Below are positions 41,324 to 50,580 of a stretch of 64,000 bases of DNA, in pieces (position 1 is the stretch's first letter; each line of letters opens with the position of its first letter). Under the pieces are notes generated by a model, which saw only the letters and a program-made list of their open reading frames with translations, ran no database searches and was not told the origin of the DNA. This DNA is from AC-56 sp963702195 (GTDB taxonomy: Bacteria > Actinomycetota > Thermoleophilia > Solirubrobacterales > 70-9): assembly GCA_963702195.1 (NCBI GenBank), contig OY969725.1:1488001-1552000 (forward strand), written 5' to 3'. The position numbers were made by a program, and so were the translations under genes.

Positions 41324-43003
41324 GTGCTCCACGAGCTTCGGATCGAGAATCTCCTCCTGATCGAGCGCGCCGAGCTGCGGTTCGCCGCCGGACTGAACGC
41401 GATCACAGGGGAGACGGGGGCGGGCAAGACCGTGCTCGCGCACTCGCTCGACCTGCTGATGGGCGGCAAGGCGCGGCCGCAGATCGTGAGGCCCGGGGCC
41501 GAGGAGGCCTACGTGGAGGGCGTCTTCGCGCTTCCCGCCGATCTGTTCGCCGACGAGGAGCTGGCGGAGCTCGCCGAGCGGATGCCCGAGGGTGCCGACG
41601 AGATCGTCCTCGGGCGCCGGATCGGGGCTTCGGGGCGCACGAGCGCGTTCGTCCAGGGCCGCAGTGCCTCGGCCGCCGACCTGCGGACGCTCGGCTCACG
41701 GCTGCTCGCCTTCTACGGACAGCACGAGCATCGAAAGCTGGTGCTCTCCTCGGCGCAGCTCGAGATCCTCGACGGCTTCGCCGGCGCGGAGCACCTGGAG
41801 CGCCGGGCGCGCTACCGCGAGGCGCACTCGGAGGCACGGTCGATCTCCCGGGAGCTCGCCGAGCTTCGCGAGCGCGAGGGCGCCCGCGAGCGGGACCTCG
41901 ACCTGCTCCGTTTCGAGCTCGCCGAGATCGAGGCGGCGGCGCCGCACCCCGACGAGGAGGACGAGCTCACCGCCGAGCGCGATCGGCTCCGCCACGCGGA
42001 GCGGCTGCGCACCGCGGCAGCAACCGCCCTGGCGGCGGTCACGGGGGTGGATGACGACGGTGGCGCGCGCGGCGCGCTCGGCGAGGCGGAGGCCGAGCTT
42101 TCCTCGGCGGAGGCGATCGACCCGGAGCTCGACTCGGTGGCGGAGCAGGTGCGCGCGGTTTGCGTGGAGCTCGACGACGCCGCCAGCGCCCTCCGTTCCT
42201 ACGCCGACGACATCGAGGCCGAGCCGGAGCGCCTCGAGCAGCTGGAGGAGCGTTTGACGGCACTGGATCGCCTGAAGCGAAAGCACGGCGGTACGACCGA
42301 GGCCGTGCTGGCGCACGCGCAGCACTGCCGCACGGAGATCGAGCGGCTCGAGAACGCCGAGGAGCTCGCCGCGGAGCTCGAGGGCCGGCTCGCCGGAGCG
42401 ACGGAGCGGCGCACGACGATCGCGGGCGAGCTCGCAGAGGCCCGCGTCAAGGCTGCGAGGCAACTCGAGCGCCGGGTGGCGGACGAGCTCGAGGCGCTGG
42501 CGATGGAGGGCGCCTCGGTCGAGGTGCGCATCGGGCCCCATCCGGACGGCTTCGGCGCGAGCGGCTCCGAGACGGTCGAGTTCCTGGTCGCGACCAACCC
42601 GGGAATCCCCGCCTCGCCGCTGCGCGACGCCGCGTCTGGCGGCGAGCTCTCGCGGATCATGCTCGCGCTCACGGGCCTTGGAGCGGGGGGCGGGGCCGGG
42701 ACCGTCGTCTTCGACGAGATCGATGCCGGCATCGGCGGCAACACGGCCAGAGCGGTGGGGGAGAAGCTGCGCGAGCTCGGAGCCGAGCGCCAGCTCATCT
42801 GCATCACGCACCTGCCCCAGGTCGCGTCGCTGGCCGGCGCGCACTTCCGGATCGTCAAGCACTCCGGAGGCAAGAGCGCGCAGGCGTCGGTCGAGCGGGT
42901 CGACGGCGAGGAGCTGGTCGCCGAGATCGTGCGCATGCTCGGCGGCAGGCGCGACGACGAGACGGCGAGCCGCCACGCGCGCGAGCTGCTCGCCGCTGCT
43001 TAG
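41324..43003 (+). CDS. recN: DNA repair ATPase RecN
   Basis: SMC-like protein for double-strand-break repair, 559 residues from a GTG. Starts LHELRIENLLLIERAEL with Walker A GETGAGKT at about 27-34, long coiled-coil arms (about 150-370), the signature SGGELSRIMLAL and Walker B TVVFDEIDAGIGGNTA, then CITHLPQVA. Full length. It converges with the lipoprotein gene, overlapping by 4 nt. Confidence 0.95.
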   Translation: MLHELRIENLLLIERAELRFAAGLNAITGETGAGKTVLAHSLDLLMGGKARPQIVRPGAEEAYVEGVFALPADLFADEELAELAERMPEGADEIVLGRRIGASGRTSAFVQGRSASAADLRTLGSRLLAFYGQHEHRKLVLSSAQLEILDGFAGAEHLERRARYREAHSEARSISRELAELREREGARERDLDLLRFELAEIEAAAPHPDEEDELTAERDRLRHAERLRTAAATALAAVTGVDDDGGARGALGEAEAELSSAEAIDPELDSVAEQVRAVCVELDDAASALRSYADDIEAEPERLEQLEERLTALDRLKRKHGGTTEAVLAHAQHCRTEIERLENAEELAAELEGRLAGATERRTTIAGELAEARVKAARQLERRVADELEALAMEGASVEVRIGPHPDGFGASGSETVEFLVATNPGIPASPLRDAASGGELSRIMLALTGLGAGGGAGTVVFDEIDAGIGGNTARAVGEKLRELGAERQLICITHLPQVASLAGAHFRIVKHSGGKSAQASVERVDGEELVAEIVRMLGGRRDDETASRHARELLAAA

Positions 43004-43497
43004 CGCGGCTTCGATCGAGACAGGAGCACCGGCTGCGACGTGTCGAAGGTCCGATGCGGTGCGCGAGCTCGCAGGCGGAACTGGAGGTGGTCGTAGTCGT
43101 GGAAGTTGTACTCGCCGTACTCGAAGTCGGTCCGGTCCGTCTCGGCTTCGTTCGCGGCGCGCGGATTATCCGCATCCGAGGGCTTGATCGGCAGCCCGCC
43201 GCAAGTCTGGTTCTTCGTGCTTCCGTGTCGCACGCCCGCGATCTCGAGCTCCAGCGCCCAGTGCACTCGCACGACGTGGTAGTTGACGAGCCTCGCCCTG
43301 AACGAGTCGATGATGTGCGCCCGCGTCGGCGGCGGACGATGAGCCGGCCTGGAGGTGTGATGGCCGCCGGACTTGCGAGCAGAGCCGATTTGGTAGGGAG
43401 CCGCCGAGGTCGACTTCGCGGCGCCTGTGCGCCCGCAACCGCCCACCGCGATCGCCGCGACCGCGACCACGATCAGCCGACGTCGATGACCCCGCAT
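43000..43497 (-). CDS. Putative lipoprotein of unknown function
   Basis: 165 residues from the ATG at 43497, giving MRGHRRRLIVVAVAAIAVGGC, a lipoprotein signal with lipobox AVGGC. Longer versions would bury the signal. The mature part includes ARLVNYHVVRVHWALELEIAG and FEYGEYNFHDYDHLQFRLRARAPHRTF, a beta-rich pattern, with a Cys pair counting NQTCGG. No family recognised. Its 3' end overlaps recN. Confidence 0.68.
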   Translation of the reverse strand: MRGHRRRLIVVAVAAIAVGGCGRTGAAKSTSAAPYQIGSARKSGGHHTSRPAHRPPPTRAHIIDSFRARLVNYHVVRVHWALELEIAGVRHGSTKNQTCGGLPIKPSDADNPRAANEAETDRTDFEYGEYNFHDYDHLQFRLRARAPHRTFDTSQPVLLSRSKPR

Positions 43498-43585
43498 GCC
43501 TCGAGTACGTGGTGCGTGAGCCAGAAGGTCCATACGCTCCCGGCGGGGCAGATGCAGCCGAGTAATCTGCCCGGGCGGATTCGGC

Positions 43586-44425
43586 ATGTCGAATGCACAC
43601 CTGGCAAGGGCGGTCGACGCCACGGTCAAGGAGGGGAGCGCGCGCATTCGGGTGGCATCCCAGCGGGGCGGGCCCGTCCCCACGAGGGATGACATGACCG
43701 GGGAGGGCGTCGTCGACCTCCGCCGCGATCGGGTCTGGCTTCGGCATCGGGGCGTGACGCCGGGATTCGTCGCTTACTTCCGCGAGCGATCCGCTGCCCA
43801 TCGGCATCTTCAGGGGCGCGCGAGCCGGGTGTTCGACCGTCTCCTCGCTCGCTTCCTGGGGAGCAGGACCCGGCGTTTTCGTGAGCACTACTACGAGGGC
43901 GTCTACCGTTACAAGCGCAAGCGGAACGGGACGTGGTCAGAGGGCGCCGCCCTCCGACAGCAGGGTCGGCACCCTGAATACAACCACGAGCACCAGCACC
44001 CGCTCTGGCTACTCAAGCCGCTGGCGCACCTCGCGGAAGTGCCCGAGGCGATTCCCGATCACGAATCCGTCGGCGAGGTCTTGACGACGCGGTACGACGT
44101 CAACCTGAGCAGCGCCGAGCTCCCGGCCCAGCTCTGGGAGACGCTCGCGATGCCTGACGCTCCCGATCCCCCGAAGCGACCGCGATGGTGGAAGCCCGGG
44201 CCCTTCTTCCGGGCTCGCACGCGGATTCCGGCCAGCGTGTGGCTGGACGCCGACGGCCTGGTCCGCCGCATGAGCTACGAGGTCGACGCCTATCACGCGT
44301 GGACGGTTGACGGCAGGCTGGAGACGCCGGCGTCGACCTGGTGGACCACCGAGCTGTGGGATTTCGGAGTGGCGATCGACCGCGAGCGGCCGCCGGCACC
44401 ACGCGCGGCGCCGCATCGCGCATAA
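43586..44425 (+). CDS. Hypothetical protein with LppX/LprG-like N-terminal pattern
   Basis: 279 residues, no signal peptide. Residues 8-50 (ARAVDATVKEGSARIRV... MTGEGVVDLRRDRVWL) resemble the start of actinobacterial lipid-carrier lipoprotein domains, and residues 225-265 (PASVWLDADGLVRRMSYEVDAY) resemble their typical end. The centre is basic and Tyr/His-rich (YYEGVYRYKRKRNGTW, EYNHEHQHPLWLLKPLAHL). Lack of an export signal is odd for that fold. Upstream of steA by 10 nt. Confidence 0.7.
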   Translation: MSNAHLARAVDATVKEGSARIRVASQRGGPVPTRDDMTGEGVVDLRRDRVWLRHRGVTPGFVAYFRERSAAHRHLQGRASRVFDRLLARFLGSRTRRFREHYYEGVYRYKRKRNGTWSEGAALRQQGRHPEYNHEHQHPLWLLKPLAHLAEVPEAIPDHESVGEVLTTRYDVNLSSAELPAQLWETLAMPDAPDPPKRPRWWKPGPFFRARTRIPASVWLDADGLVRRMSYEVDAYHAWTVDGRLETPASTWWTTELWDFGVAIDRERPPAPRAAPHRA

Positions 44426-44434
44426 TCAACCGCA

Positions 44435-45628
44435 ATGGCGACGCGCGTGCGCACACGGACGCGTTCCTTCTTCCGAGGCACGCGGTCGCGCCCACGAGAC
44501 GCCGGGGTGACGATTGAGGGGAGTGCGCGGCTCGGTCGGCGGACCAAGGTGCTCGTGAAGCACCTGAGTGCCGCAGACGTCGCGATCATCGACCACGCGG
44601 ACCTCGATCGGATCGCCGCCGAGGACCTCGTCACAACGGGCGTTCCCGCCGTGGTGAACGTCGCCCCGTTCTCCACCGGCCGCTATCCAAATGTCGGCCC
44701 ACTGGCGCTCGCGGAGGCGGGTGTGCGGCTGATCGAGGCGCCGGCGGCTCCGCTGTTCCAGGAGCTCAAGGACGGCGACCCGATCGCGATCGCCGGGGGC
44801 GAGATTCGCCGCAACGGAACCGTGATGGCGACGGGCCGGGTCCTTACGGCCGCCGAGCTCGCGGAGCAGCTGGCCGAGCAGCGGGCCCGCATCGACTCGG
44901 CCCTGATCGACTTCACCGAGAACACGATGACCCACCTGCGCGAGGAGGGTGCTCTCCTCGCCGGTGGCCTGGACCTGCCCCGCACGCGGACGAGGTTCCG
45001 GGATCGCCATGTCCTGATCGTGGTCCGCGGAAGCACCTACCGCAAGGACCTGCGCGCGCTGCACCCGTACATCCTCGGCGTGAAGCCGTTGCTCGTCGGC
45101 GTGGACGGCGGGGCGGACGCGCTGGTCGAGGCGGGCTGGAAGCCCGACGTCGTGCTCGGCGACATGGACTCGGCGAGCGACGCCGCGCTGCGATCGGGCG
45201 CCGAGCTGATCGTCCACGCTTATTCGGACGGCCGGGCACCCGGAGCGGGGCGTCTCGAGGAGCTTGGCCTCGATCACACCGTAGTGCGGTCGGTCGGGAC
45301 CAGCCAGGACGTGGCGATGCTCTTGGCGCACGAGAAGGGCGCAGGGCTGATCGTCAGCGTCGGCGCCCACTTCAACCTGGTCGAGTTCCTGGAGCGGAGC
45401 CGGGCCGGCATGTCGTCGACCTTTCTCACCCGCCTGCGCGTGGGCGAGCTGCTGGTCGATGCCAAGGGCGTGAGTCGGCTCTACAACCCCGGTGTCACGG
45501 GCCGCCAGCTGGCGCTGTTCTTCCTGGCGGCGCTGGTCCTGTTGACGATCGTGATCATCAACACGCCGGCGCTGAGCGATCTCGTCAACCTGATCTGGCT
45601 CAAGCTCAAGATCATCCTCGGCATCTAG
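44435..45628 (+). CDS. steA: SteA-like protein (cytokinetic ring/septal protein)
   Basis: 397 residues. An N-terminal domain (AADVAIIDHADLDRIAAEDLVTTGVPAVVN), a thiamine-pyrophosphokinase-like middle (HPYILGVKPLLVGVDGGADALVEAGWKPDVVLGDMDSASDAAL) and one C-terminal membrane helix (about 350-372) match SteA, which with SteB helps regulate cell-wall hydrolysis at the septum in Corynebacterium. TAATCA ends 6 nt before the ATG. The next gene is the SteB/MctB-like partner. Confidence 0.9.
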   Translation: MATRVRTRTRSFFRGTRSRPRDAGVTIEGSARLGRRTKVLVKHLSAADVAIIDHADLDRIAAEDLVTTGVPAVVNVAPFSTGRYPNVGPLALAEAGVRLIEAPAAPLFQELKDGDPIAIAGGEIRRNGTVMATGRVLTAAELAEQLAEQRARIDSALIDFTENTMTHLREEGALLAGGLDLPRTRTRFRDRHVLIVVRGSTYRKDLRALHPYILGVKPLLVGVDGGADALVEAGWKPDVVLGDMDSASDAALRSGAELIVHAYSDGRAPGAGRLEELGLDHTVVRSVGTSQDVAMLLAHEKGAGLIVSVGAHFNLVEFLERSRAGMSSTFLTRLRVGELLVDAKGVSRLYNPGVTGRQLALFFLAALVLLTIVIINTPALSDLVNLIWLKLKIILGI

Positions 45629-45673
45629 CCACCCGCCCCGCGGGCTCTCAACTCCTATCCTCGATCGCTGGAC

Positions 45674-46582
45674 ATGGGGTATTCAGGGCGCTACCACGCC
45701 GCATCGCTTGCAGCCGTCTTCCTGGCGCTTGCGATCGGGATCCTGATCGGAGTCGGACTCGGGCACAAGGTCGTGTCGGGAACGACGAGGAACCTCGAGC
45801 AGAGCCTGAAGAGCGATCTCTCCTCCGCGCGCGGGCGCGGCGACGAACTCCAGGGGCAGCTGAACCGCCAGAACGAGTTCGAGCAGCAGGTGTTCCCGAC
45901 GCTGGCGGGCCGGGTGCTGCGCGGCGAGCGCATCGCTGTGGTGGCCCTCGGCGCGCTGCCCGACGACGTCAAGGGAAACGTGCGGGAGGTAGTCGGCCCG
46001 GACAGTCCGACCGGGGCGGCGCTCGGTGAGGTCGCGGTCGTGCGGGAGCCACCTGACGTCTCCGCGATCTCCGCCGCGGCTCCGAAGGGAAGCCAGGGGG
46101 CGAAGGTTGACCGCGACCGGAGCTCGCTGACGGCCGTCGCGAGGCGCATGGGCCGCTCCCTCGTCGTCGGCGGGCCGACCTTCAAGCGCTTTCGCGGCGC
46201 GATGCTCAGCCAGGTCAGCGGTCGGCCCGGCGGCATCGACGGCGTGATCGTCCTCCGCCAGCAACCGGCGGACCTCTCGCCACACCAGACGTCGGAGACC
46301 GCCGCCCTCGAGTCAGGGATCATGGCCGGGCTCAAGGACGCCGAGACGCCGGTGGTCGGTGTGGAGCGCGCCGATACGCAGCCGTCCTCGATCGGCTTCT
46401 TCAAGAGCAACGGCGCGACCGCCACCGTCGACAGCGTCGACCTGATCTCCGGTCGCGTCGCGCTCGTCTACGCGCTGAACGGAAGCGAAGGCAACTACGG
46501 CGTCAAGGCGACCGCCGACCGGCTGCTTCCGGCCCTGCGCCACCCCCGGCCTCCGGCCTTCGCCGGCGGCGGCGCACCGTGA
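45674..46582 (+). CDS. SteB/MctB-like membrane protein
   Basis: 302 residues: N-terminal membrane helix (11-33, SLAAVFLALAIGILIGVGLG), a coiled coil (about 38-72), and an extracytoplasmic Rossmann-like domain. This is the family called MctB (copper transport) in Mycobacterium and SteB in Corynebacterium. Pairing with steA immediately upstream favours the septal role. Overlaps the next gene by 4 nt. Confidence 0.88.
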   Translation: MGYSGRYHAASLAAVFLALAIGILIGVGLGHKVVSGTTRNLEQSLKSDLSSARGRGDELQGQLNRQNEFEQQVFPTLAGRVLRGERIAVVALGALPDDVKGNVREVVGPDSPTGAALGEVAVVREPPDVSAISAAAPKGSQGAKVDRDRSSLTAVARRMGRSLVVGGPTFKRFRGAMLSQVSGRPGGIDGVIVLRQQPADLSPHQTSETAALESGIMAGLKDAETPVVGVERADTQPSSIGFFKSNGATATVDSVDLISGRVALVYALNGSEGNYGVKATADRLLPALRHPRPPAFAGGGAP

Positions 46583-47418
46583 GGCTTTCGGGCCTCGCGG
46601 TGTCCTTCGCGATCGCCGCGGCGTTCGCCGGCCCGTGGCTCGCCGACATGCGCAGGCACGGGCTCGCCCGCGACAACTACAGGGGGAGGCGCGTCGCCTT
46701 CCCGGCCGGGGCGGTGCTGGTCGCCTGCTCGCTGGTCGCCCTCGCGCCACTTGCGATCCTGGACGACCGCGCCGACCTCGACCTGCTGAGCCCCGACCTG
46801 CGGCGCTGGGCGGTCTACGTGCTCGGGGTGGCGCTGCTGGGGCTGATCGACGATGCGCTCGGCCGCGGCTACGACTCAGCGACGCCGCGCGGCTGGCGTG
46901 GCCACGCGCGGGCGGTCGCTTCGGGGCGCTTCTCGACCGGCGCGATCAAGGCGGTGGGCGCCCTGGCGCTCGCCGCGTACGCGACCTCGGGCCTCGGGCA
47001 GCGGGACTTCGCCTACGTCGCCGATCTCGCGCTGCTGCTCGGAACGACCAACCTCTTCAACCTGCTCGACCTGCGGCCGGGGCGGGTGGAGAAGGTATTC
47101 GTCGCGCTGCTCGCCGCCGTCTGCATCGTGGCGTGGACTTCGGTTCCGCTCGAGGTGCTGGGCCTGTTCATCGGGCCAGTGCTGGTGGTCGCGGCGTTCA
47201 CGCTGCGCGAGCGAGCGATGCTCGGCGACACGGGCGCCAACCTGGTCGGGGCGCTCGCCGGGATCACGCTGCTGGTCAGCATGGGGGAAACGGCGCGCTA
47301 CGTGGCGCTCGGAGTCGTGGTCGCGCTGAACATTTATGGGGAGTTTCGGTCGATCTCGCGAACGATCGAGGGTGTTCCGCTGCTTCGCTCTCTAGACTCG
47401 CTCGGCAGAGTTGATTAG
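46579..47418 (+). CDS. MraY/WecA-like glycosyl-1-phosphate transferase family protein
   Basis: 279-residue polytopic membrane protein of the polyprenyl-phosphate transferase superfamily. LGLIDDALGRG holds the Asp pair, NLFNLLDLRPGRVEK the conserved N-x-x-N-x-x-D, and MLGDTGAN the third motif. It is shorter than MraY (about 320-360) and may be a specialised or partial member. Overlap with the SteB-like gene and closeness to pyrG suggest a cell-envelope role. Confidence 0.82.
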   Translation: MRLSGLAVSFAIAAAFAGPWLADMRRHGLARDNYRGRRVAFPAGAVLVACSLVALAPLAILDDRADLDLLSPDLRRWAVYVLGVALLGLIDDALGRGYDSATPRGWRGHARAVASGRFSTGAIKAVGALALAAYATSGLGQRDFAYVADLALLLGTTNLFNLLDLRPGRVEKVFVALLAAVCIVAWTSVPLEVLGLFIGPVLVVAAFTLRERAMLGDTGANLVGALAGITLLVSMGETARYVALGVVVALNIYGEFRSISRTIEGVPLLRSLDSLGRVD

Positions 47419-47442
47419 GCGCAAACGGGGACAGCTCAACGG

Positions 47443-49125
47443 ATGAAGCCAGGCGAGACCAGGTTCATCTTCGTCACCGGCGGCGTCGTTTCATCGCTGG
47501 GTAAGGGCATCGCCGCGAGCTCGATCGGGCGGTTGCTCGTGAGTCGCGGCTTCCGGGTCCAGCTGCAGAAGTTCGATCCCTACATCAACGTCGATCCGGG
47601 GACGATGAGCCCGTTCCAGCACGGCGAGGTCTTCGTGACCGAGGACGGGGCCGAGACCGACCTGGACCTCGGCCACTACGAGCGCTACACCGATGAGAAC
47701 ACGTCGCGCGCCTCGAACGTCACCGCGGGCGCCGTCTACAACTCGGTGATCCGCCGCGAGCGCCGCGGCGACTACCTCGGCGCGACCGTCCAGGTGATTC
47801 CCCACATCACCGACGAGATCAAGCAGCGCATCCTGATCGTCGCCGAGTCGCAGGCCGTCGACTTCGTGATCACGGAGATCGGCGGCACGGTGGGCGACAT
47901 CGAGTCGCTGCCGTTCCTGGAGGCGATCCGCCAGCTCTACACGGACCTCGGCCCGAAGCGGTGCATGTTCGTGCACCTCACGCTGGTGCCGTATGTCGGT
48001 CACGCGGGAGAGCTGAAGACGAAGCCCACCCAGCACTCCGTCAACGAGCTGCGGCGGATCGGCGTCCAGCCACAGGCGCTCGTGTGCCGGTCCGAGAGGG
48101 GCCTGGACCGCGAGATCCGTCGCAAGATCGCGCTGTTCGGGAGCGTGCCGGAGGACGCCGTGATCTCCGCGCGCGACGTCGACAACGTCTACAAGGTGCC
48201 GCTCGTGCTCCGAGCCGAGGGCATGGACGACCTGATCCTCGACCACTTCGGGATGGAGGCCGAGGCGCCCGATCTCTCGGACTGGGAGGCGCTCGTGCGT
48301 CGGGCCGACGCCTGCGAGGGCGTGGCGAGGATCGCCCTGGTCGGCAAGTACGTGCAGCTGGAGGACGCCTACAAGTCCGTGATCGAGGCGCTCAACCACG
48401 GCGGCTACCACCACGGGATCAACGTGGACGTGAAGCTGGTCGACTCCGAGAACTTCGACGCGCACGAGATCGCCGAGTGGGCCGACGGGATCCTCATCCC
48501 GGGCGGCTTCGGCGAGCGCGGGATCGAGGGCAAGATCGAAGCGGCCCGGGTCGCGCGGGAGAACGACATCCCGTACCTCGGCATCTGCCTCGGCATGCAG
48601 ATCGCCGTCGCGGAGTTCGCCCGCAACGTCGCCGGCATGGCCGGCGCCAACTCCACCGAGTTCGACCCGGAGACCCCCTATCCGGTCGTCGACCTGCTCC
48701 CCGAGCAGAAGGAGGTCTCGGACATGGGCGGGACGATGCGTCTCGGCGCCGACCCGGTGAAGATCCACGAGGGCACGCGCGCCCGCGAGATCTTCGAGGA
48801 GGCCGTCATCTACAAGCGTCACCGGCACCGCTATGAGGTGAACAACCAGCTCCGGCGCCGCCTCGAGGACGAGGGCCTGGTAGCCGGGGGGACCTCACCC
48901 GACGAGCGGCTCGTCGAGATCATCGAGCTACCCGGTCATCCGTTCTTCGTCGCCTCGCAGTTCCACCCCGAGTTCAACTCGCGCCCCACGCGGCCGGAGC
49001 CGCTGTTCCGGGAGTTCGTGGGAGCGGCCGCCCGCCACGCGGGTCAGCGGGGGCCGGCCGAGGCGGCGGAGGCGCCGGCCGACGCCGAGCCGGCCGAGGA
49101 CATCCAGGTCCGCCGCAGCAACTAG
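47443..49125 (+). CDS. pyrG: CTP synthase
   Basis: Makes CTP from UTP, ATP and glutamine. 560 residues. Synthetase domain: FIFVTGGVVSSLGKGIAASSIGRLL, KFDPYINVDPGTMSPFQHGEVFVTEDGAETDLDLGHYERY. Glutaminase domain: PGGFGERGIEGK, catalytic Cys in GICLGMQIA, and HPEFNSRPTRPEPLF with His and Glu. The C-terminal 30 residues are an Ala/Glu/Pro-rich tail beyond the fold. Confidence 0.97.
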   Translation: MKPGETRFIFVTGGVVSSLGKGIAASSIGRLLVSRGFRVQLQKFDPYINVDPGTMSPFQHGEVFVTEDGAETDLDLGHYERYTDENTSRASNVTAGAVYNSVIRRERRGDYLGATVQVIPHITDEIKQRILIVAESQAVDFVITEIGGTVGDIESLPFLEAIRQLYTDLGPKRCMFVHLTLVPYVGHAGELKTKPTQHSVNELRRIGVQPQALVCRSERGLDREIRRKIALFGSVPEDAVISARDVDNVYKVPLVLRAEGMDDLILDHFGMEAEAPDLSDWEALVRRADACEGVARIALVGKYVQLEDAYKSVIEALNHGGYHHGINVDVKLVDSENFDAHEIAEWADGILIPGGFGERGIEGKIEAARVARENDIPYLGICLGMQIAVAEFARNVAGMAGANSTEFDPETPYPVVDLLPEQKEVSDMGGTMRLGADPVKIHEGTRAREIFEEAVIYKRHRHRYEVNNQLRRRLEDEGLVAGGTSPDERLVEIIELPGHPFFVASQFHPEFNSRPTRPEPLFREFVGAAARHAGQRGPAEAAEAPADAEPAEDIQVRRSN

Positions 49126-49490
49126 TCAGAGGCCTCGCTCCAGCCGAGGGCGCGACTGCGACCTCGCGGCAGCTTGCTCACGACCAGGTCGTACGAGTCC
49201 TCGATCATGTCGCGGACGGCGTCGTCGGTTAGCGAGCCATCGAGGATCACGGTGTTCCAGTGTCGCTTGTTGAGGTGGTAGCCGGGAATCACCGCCGCGT
49301 GCGCCGCGCGCAACCCCTCGGCAAGCTGCGGTTCGCACTTGAGGCTGACGCGAAGCGAGTCCGCGTCTAGCTGTGAGAGAGCGAACATCTTTCCGGCGAC
49401 CTTGAACACCGAGGTCGCCGGGCCGAACGGAAACGTCTCCTCAGCTCCCGCAAACGAGAGGCAGTGATCGCGAAGCTCGTCGGAATTCAT
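49122..49490 (-). CDS. MmcQ/YjbR family protein
   Basis: 122 residues of the MmcQ/YjbR (CyaY-like fold) family: ELRDHCLSFAGAEETFPFGPATSVFKVAGKMFAL, LRVSLKCEPQLAEGLR, VIPGYHLNKRHWNTVILDGSLTDDAVRDMIEDSYDLVVSKLP. Probably a small DNA-binding or regulatory protein; function not established. Converges with pyrG, overlapping its last 4 nt. Confidence 0.9.
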   Translation of the reverse strand: MNSDELRDHCLSFAGAEETFPFGPATSVFKVAGKMFALSQLDADSLRVSLKCEPQLAEGLRAAHAAVIPGYHLNKRHWNTVILDGSLTDDAVRDMIEDSYDLVVSKLPRGRSRALGWSEASD

Positions 49491-49528
49491 CGCGAGCGGC
49501 GCGGACCCTCTCTAGAGCGTTGCCACGC

Positions 49529-50458
49529 TTACGAGCCGCCGGAGTCGCCGTTCATCGACTTTCCCTTCATCGAGTCCTCTGAGCCTCCCTGCATCGACCC
49601 GCCCTTCGTGGAGCCGCCGCTCATCGACCCGCCCTCCATGGAGCTCATGGCCTTCATCGCCTCCGGTGAATCCGGGAGGGTGAGGCCGGGAACGCTCGCG
49701 GGCTTGATCGCCACCGAGAGCCCGAGCACGAGGAGCAGCAGGGCGATGGCCCGGCTGGTCGCCACCCGCCAGGGCAGCAGCTTCTCGGCCGCGATCACCG
49801 CCGCGATGAACGCCATCCAGCCGATGCTCATGACTCCGAGCGCGAATAGCGCCGCCATGAGCCCCCAGCAGCAGCCGACGCACCAGCTGCCGTGGAGCAG
49901 CCCGACCCGCAGTGCGCCCGTGCGCCCTGGACGCCAGTGCTCCATCAGGAACATGAACGGGCTGCGGCAATGGCGCAGGCAGGTGTCCTTGAGCGGGGTC
50001 AGTTGGTAGATGGCCGCGAGGACGATGATCCCCCCGGCCAGCTCTGGCCCGGCGTTGTGCCAGGAGAAGGTGTCGCCGGCGATCGCCTTGCCAAGCACGA
50101 AGATTCCGTACCCGATCAGCCCGGCGCCCGCCCAGGTGATCAGGTAGCCCGCGACGAACAGGGTGGTCCCACCGACCGGTGCGGATTGCCCCCGAGCCCT
50201 GCGCCCCTCCTGGATGCGGACGTGCATCGTCACCATCGGCGCGATGGAGGGGAACATCATCGCGGCCATCATCACCACCCAGACGCCGAGGAAGAACCCG
50301 AGCGTTCCCGGGTCGGTGCCAGGGCCGGCGTCCATGCCACCCATCTGGTCGTCGGTCACCAGCCACGCCACCCCCGTGAGGGCGAGGAGCAGGGCGATCA
50401 GCCCGATCTGGATCAGGCCGGGAAGCGGCGGCGCTCGGCGGATCGACGCGGATTCCAT
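49529..50458 (-). CDS. DUF2182 membrane protein with Met-rich tail
   Basis: 309 residues from the ATG at 50458. The DUF2182 core has about seven membrane helices and the conserved FFLGVWVVMMAAMMFPSIAPMV and LKDTCLRHCRSPFMFLM and GLLHGSWCVGCCWGLMAALFALGVMS segments, rich in Met, Cys and His, which are proposed metal sites. The last 50 residues are repeats of GGSM/SMxG (SSMEGGSMSGGS...SMQGGSEDSMKG), a soft-metal-binding pattern. A TTG at 50506 that would extend the frame is instead the -35 box. Confidence 0.88.
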   Translation of the reverse strand: MESASIRRAPPLPGLIQIGLIALLLALTGVAWLVTDDQMGGMDAGPGTDPGTLGFFLGVWVVMMAAMMFPSIAPMVTMHVRIQEGRRARGQSAPVGGTTLFVAGYLITWAGAGLIGYGIFVLGKAIAGDTFSWHNAGPELAGGIIVLAAIYQLTPLKDTCLRHCRSPFMFLMEHWRPGRTGALRVGLLHGSWCVGCCWGLMAALFALGVMSIGWMAFIAAVIAAEKLLPWRVATSRAIALLLLVLGLSVAIKPASVPGLTLPDSPEAMKAMSSMEGGSMSGGSTKGGSMQGGSEDSMKGKSMNGDSGGS

Positions 50459-50477
50459 GATGTGAGGAGTGGACACG

Positions 50478-50506
50478 AGAGTAGTCAGCGGGCCGATGGA
50501 GGTCAA
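50478..50506 (-). promoter_or_regulatory. Promoter TTGACC-N17-TACTCT of the DUF2182 gene
   Basis: On the minus strand, -35 TTGACC (50506-50501), a 17-nt spacer and -10 TACTCT (50483-50478), about 20 nt before the ATG at 50458. This decides the start over the upstream TTG. Confidence 0.55.
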
Positions 50507-50566
50507 GAACGCCGGGCCTGGTCGATCTCCGTCCGCTGCCAGCCTCTAAGAGGACCGCCGAGCGCA

Positions 50567-50572
50567 TAGCCT
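50567..50572 (+). promoter_or_regulatory. -10 box TAGCCT of the M20 peptidase gene
   Basis: TAGCCT ends 8 nt before the GTG at 50581, leaderless geometry. Confidence 0.45.
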
Positions 50573-50580
50573 GTCGCCCC

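Noticed and set aside
50506..50506. TTG start for the DUF2182 gene
   Set aside because: This TTG is the beginning of a TTGACC -35 box with a 17-nt spaced TACTCT -10 box; the ATG at 50458 is downstream of it.
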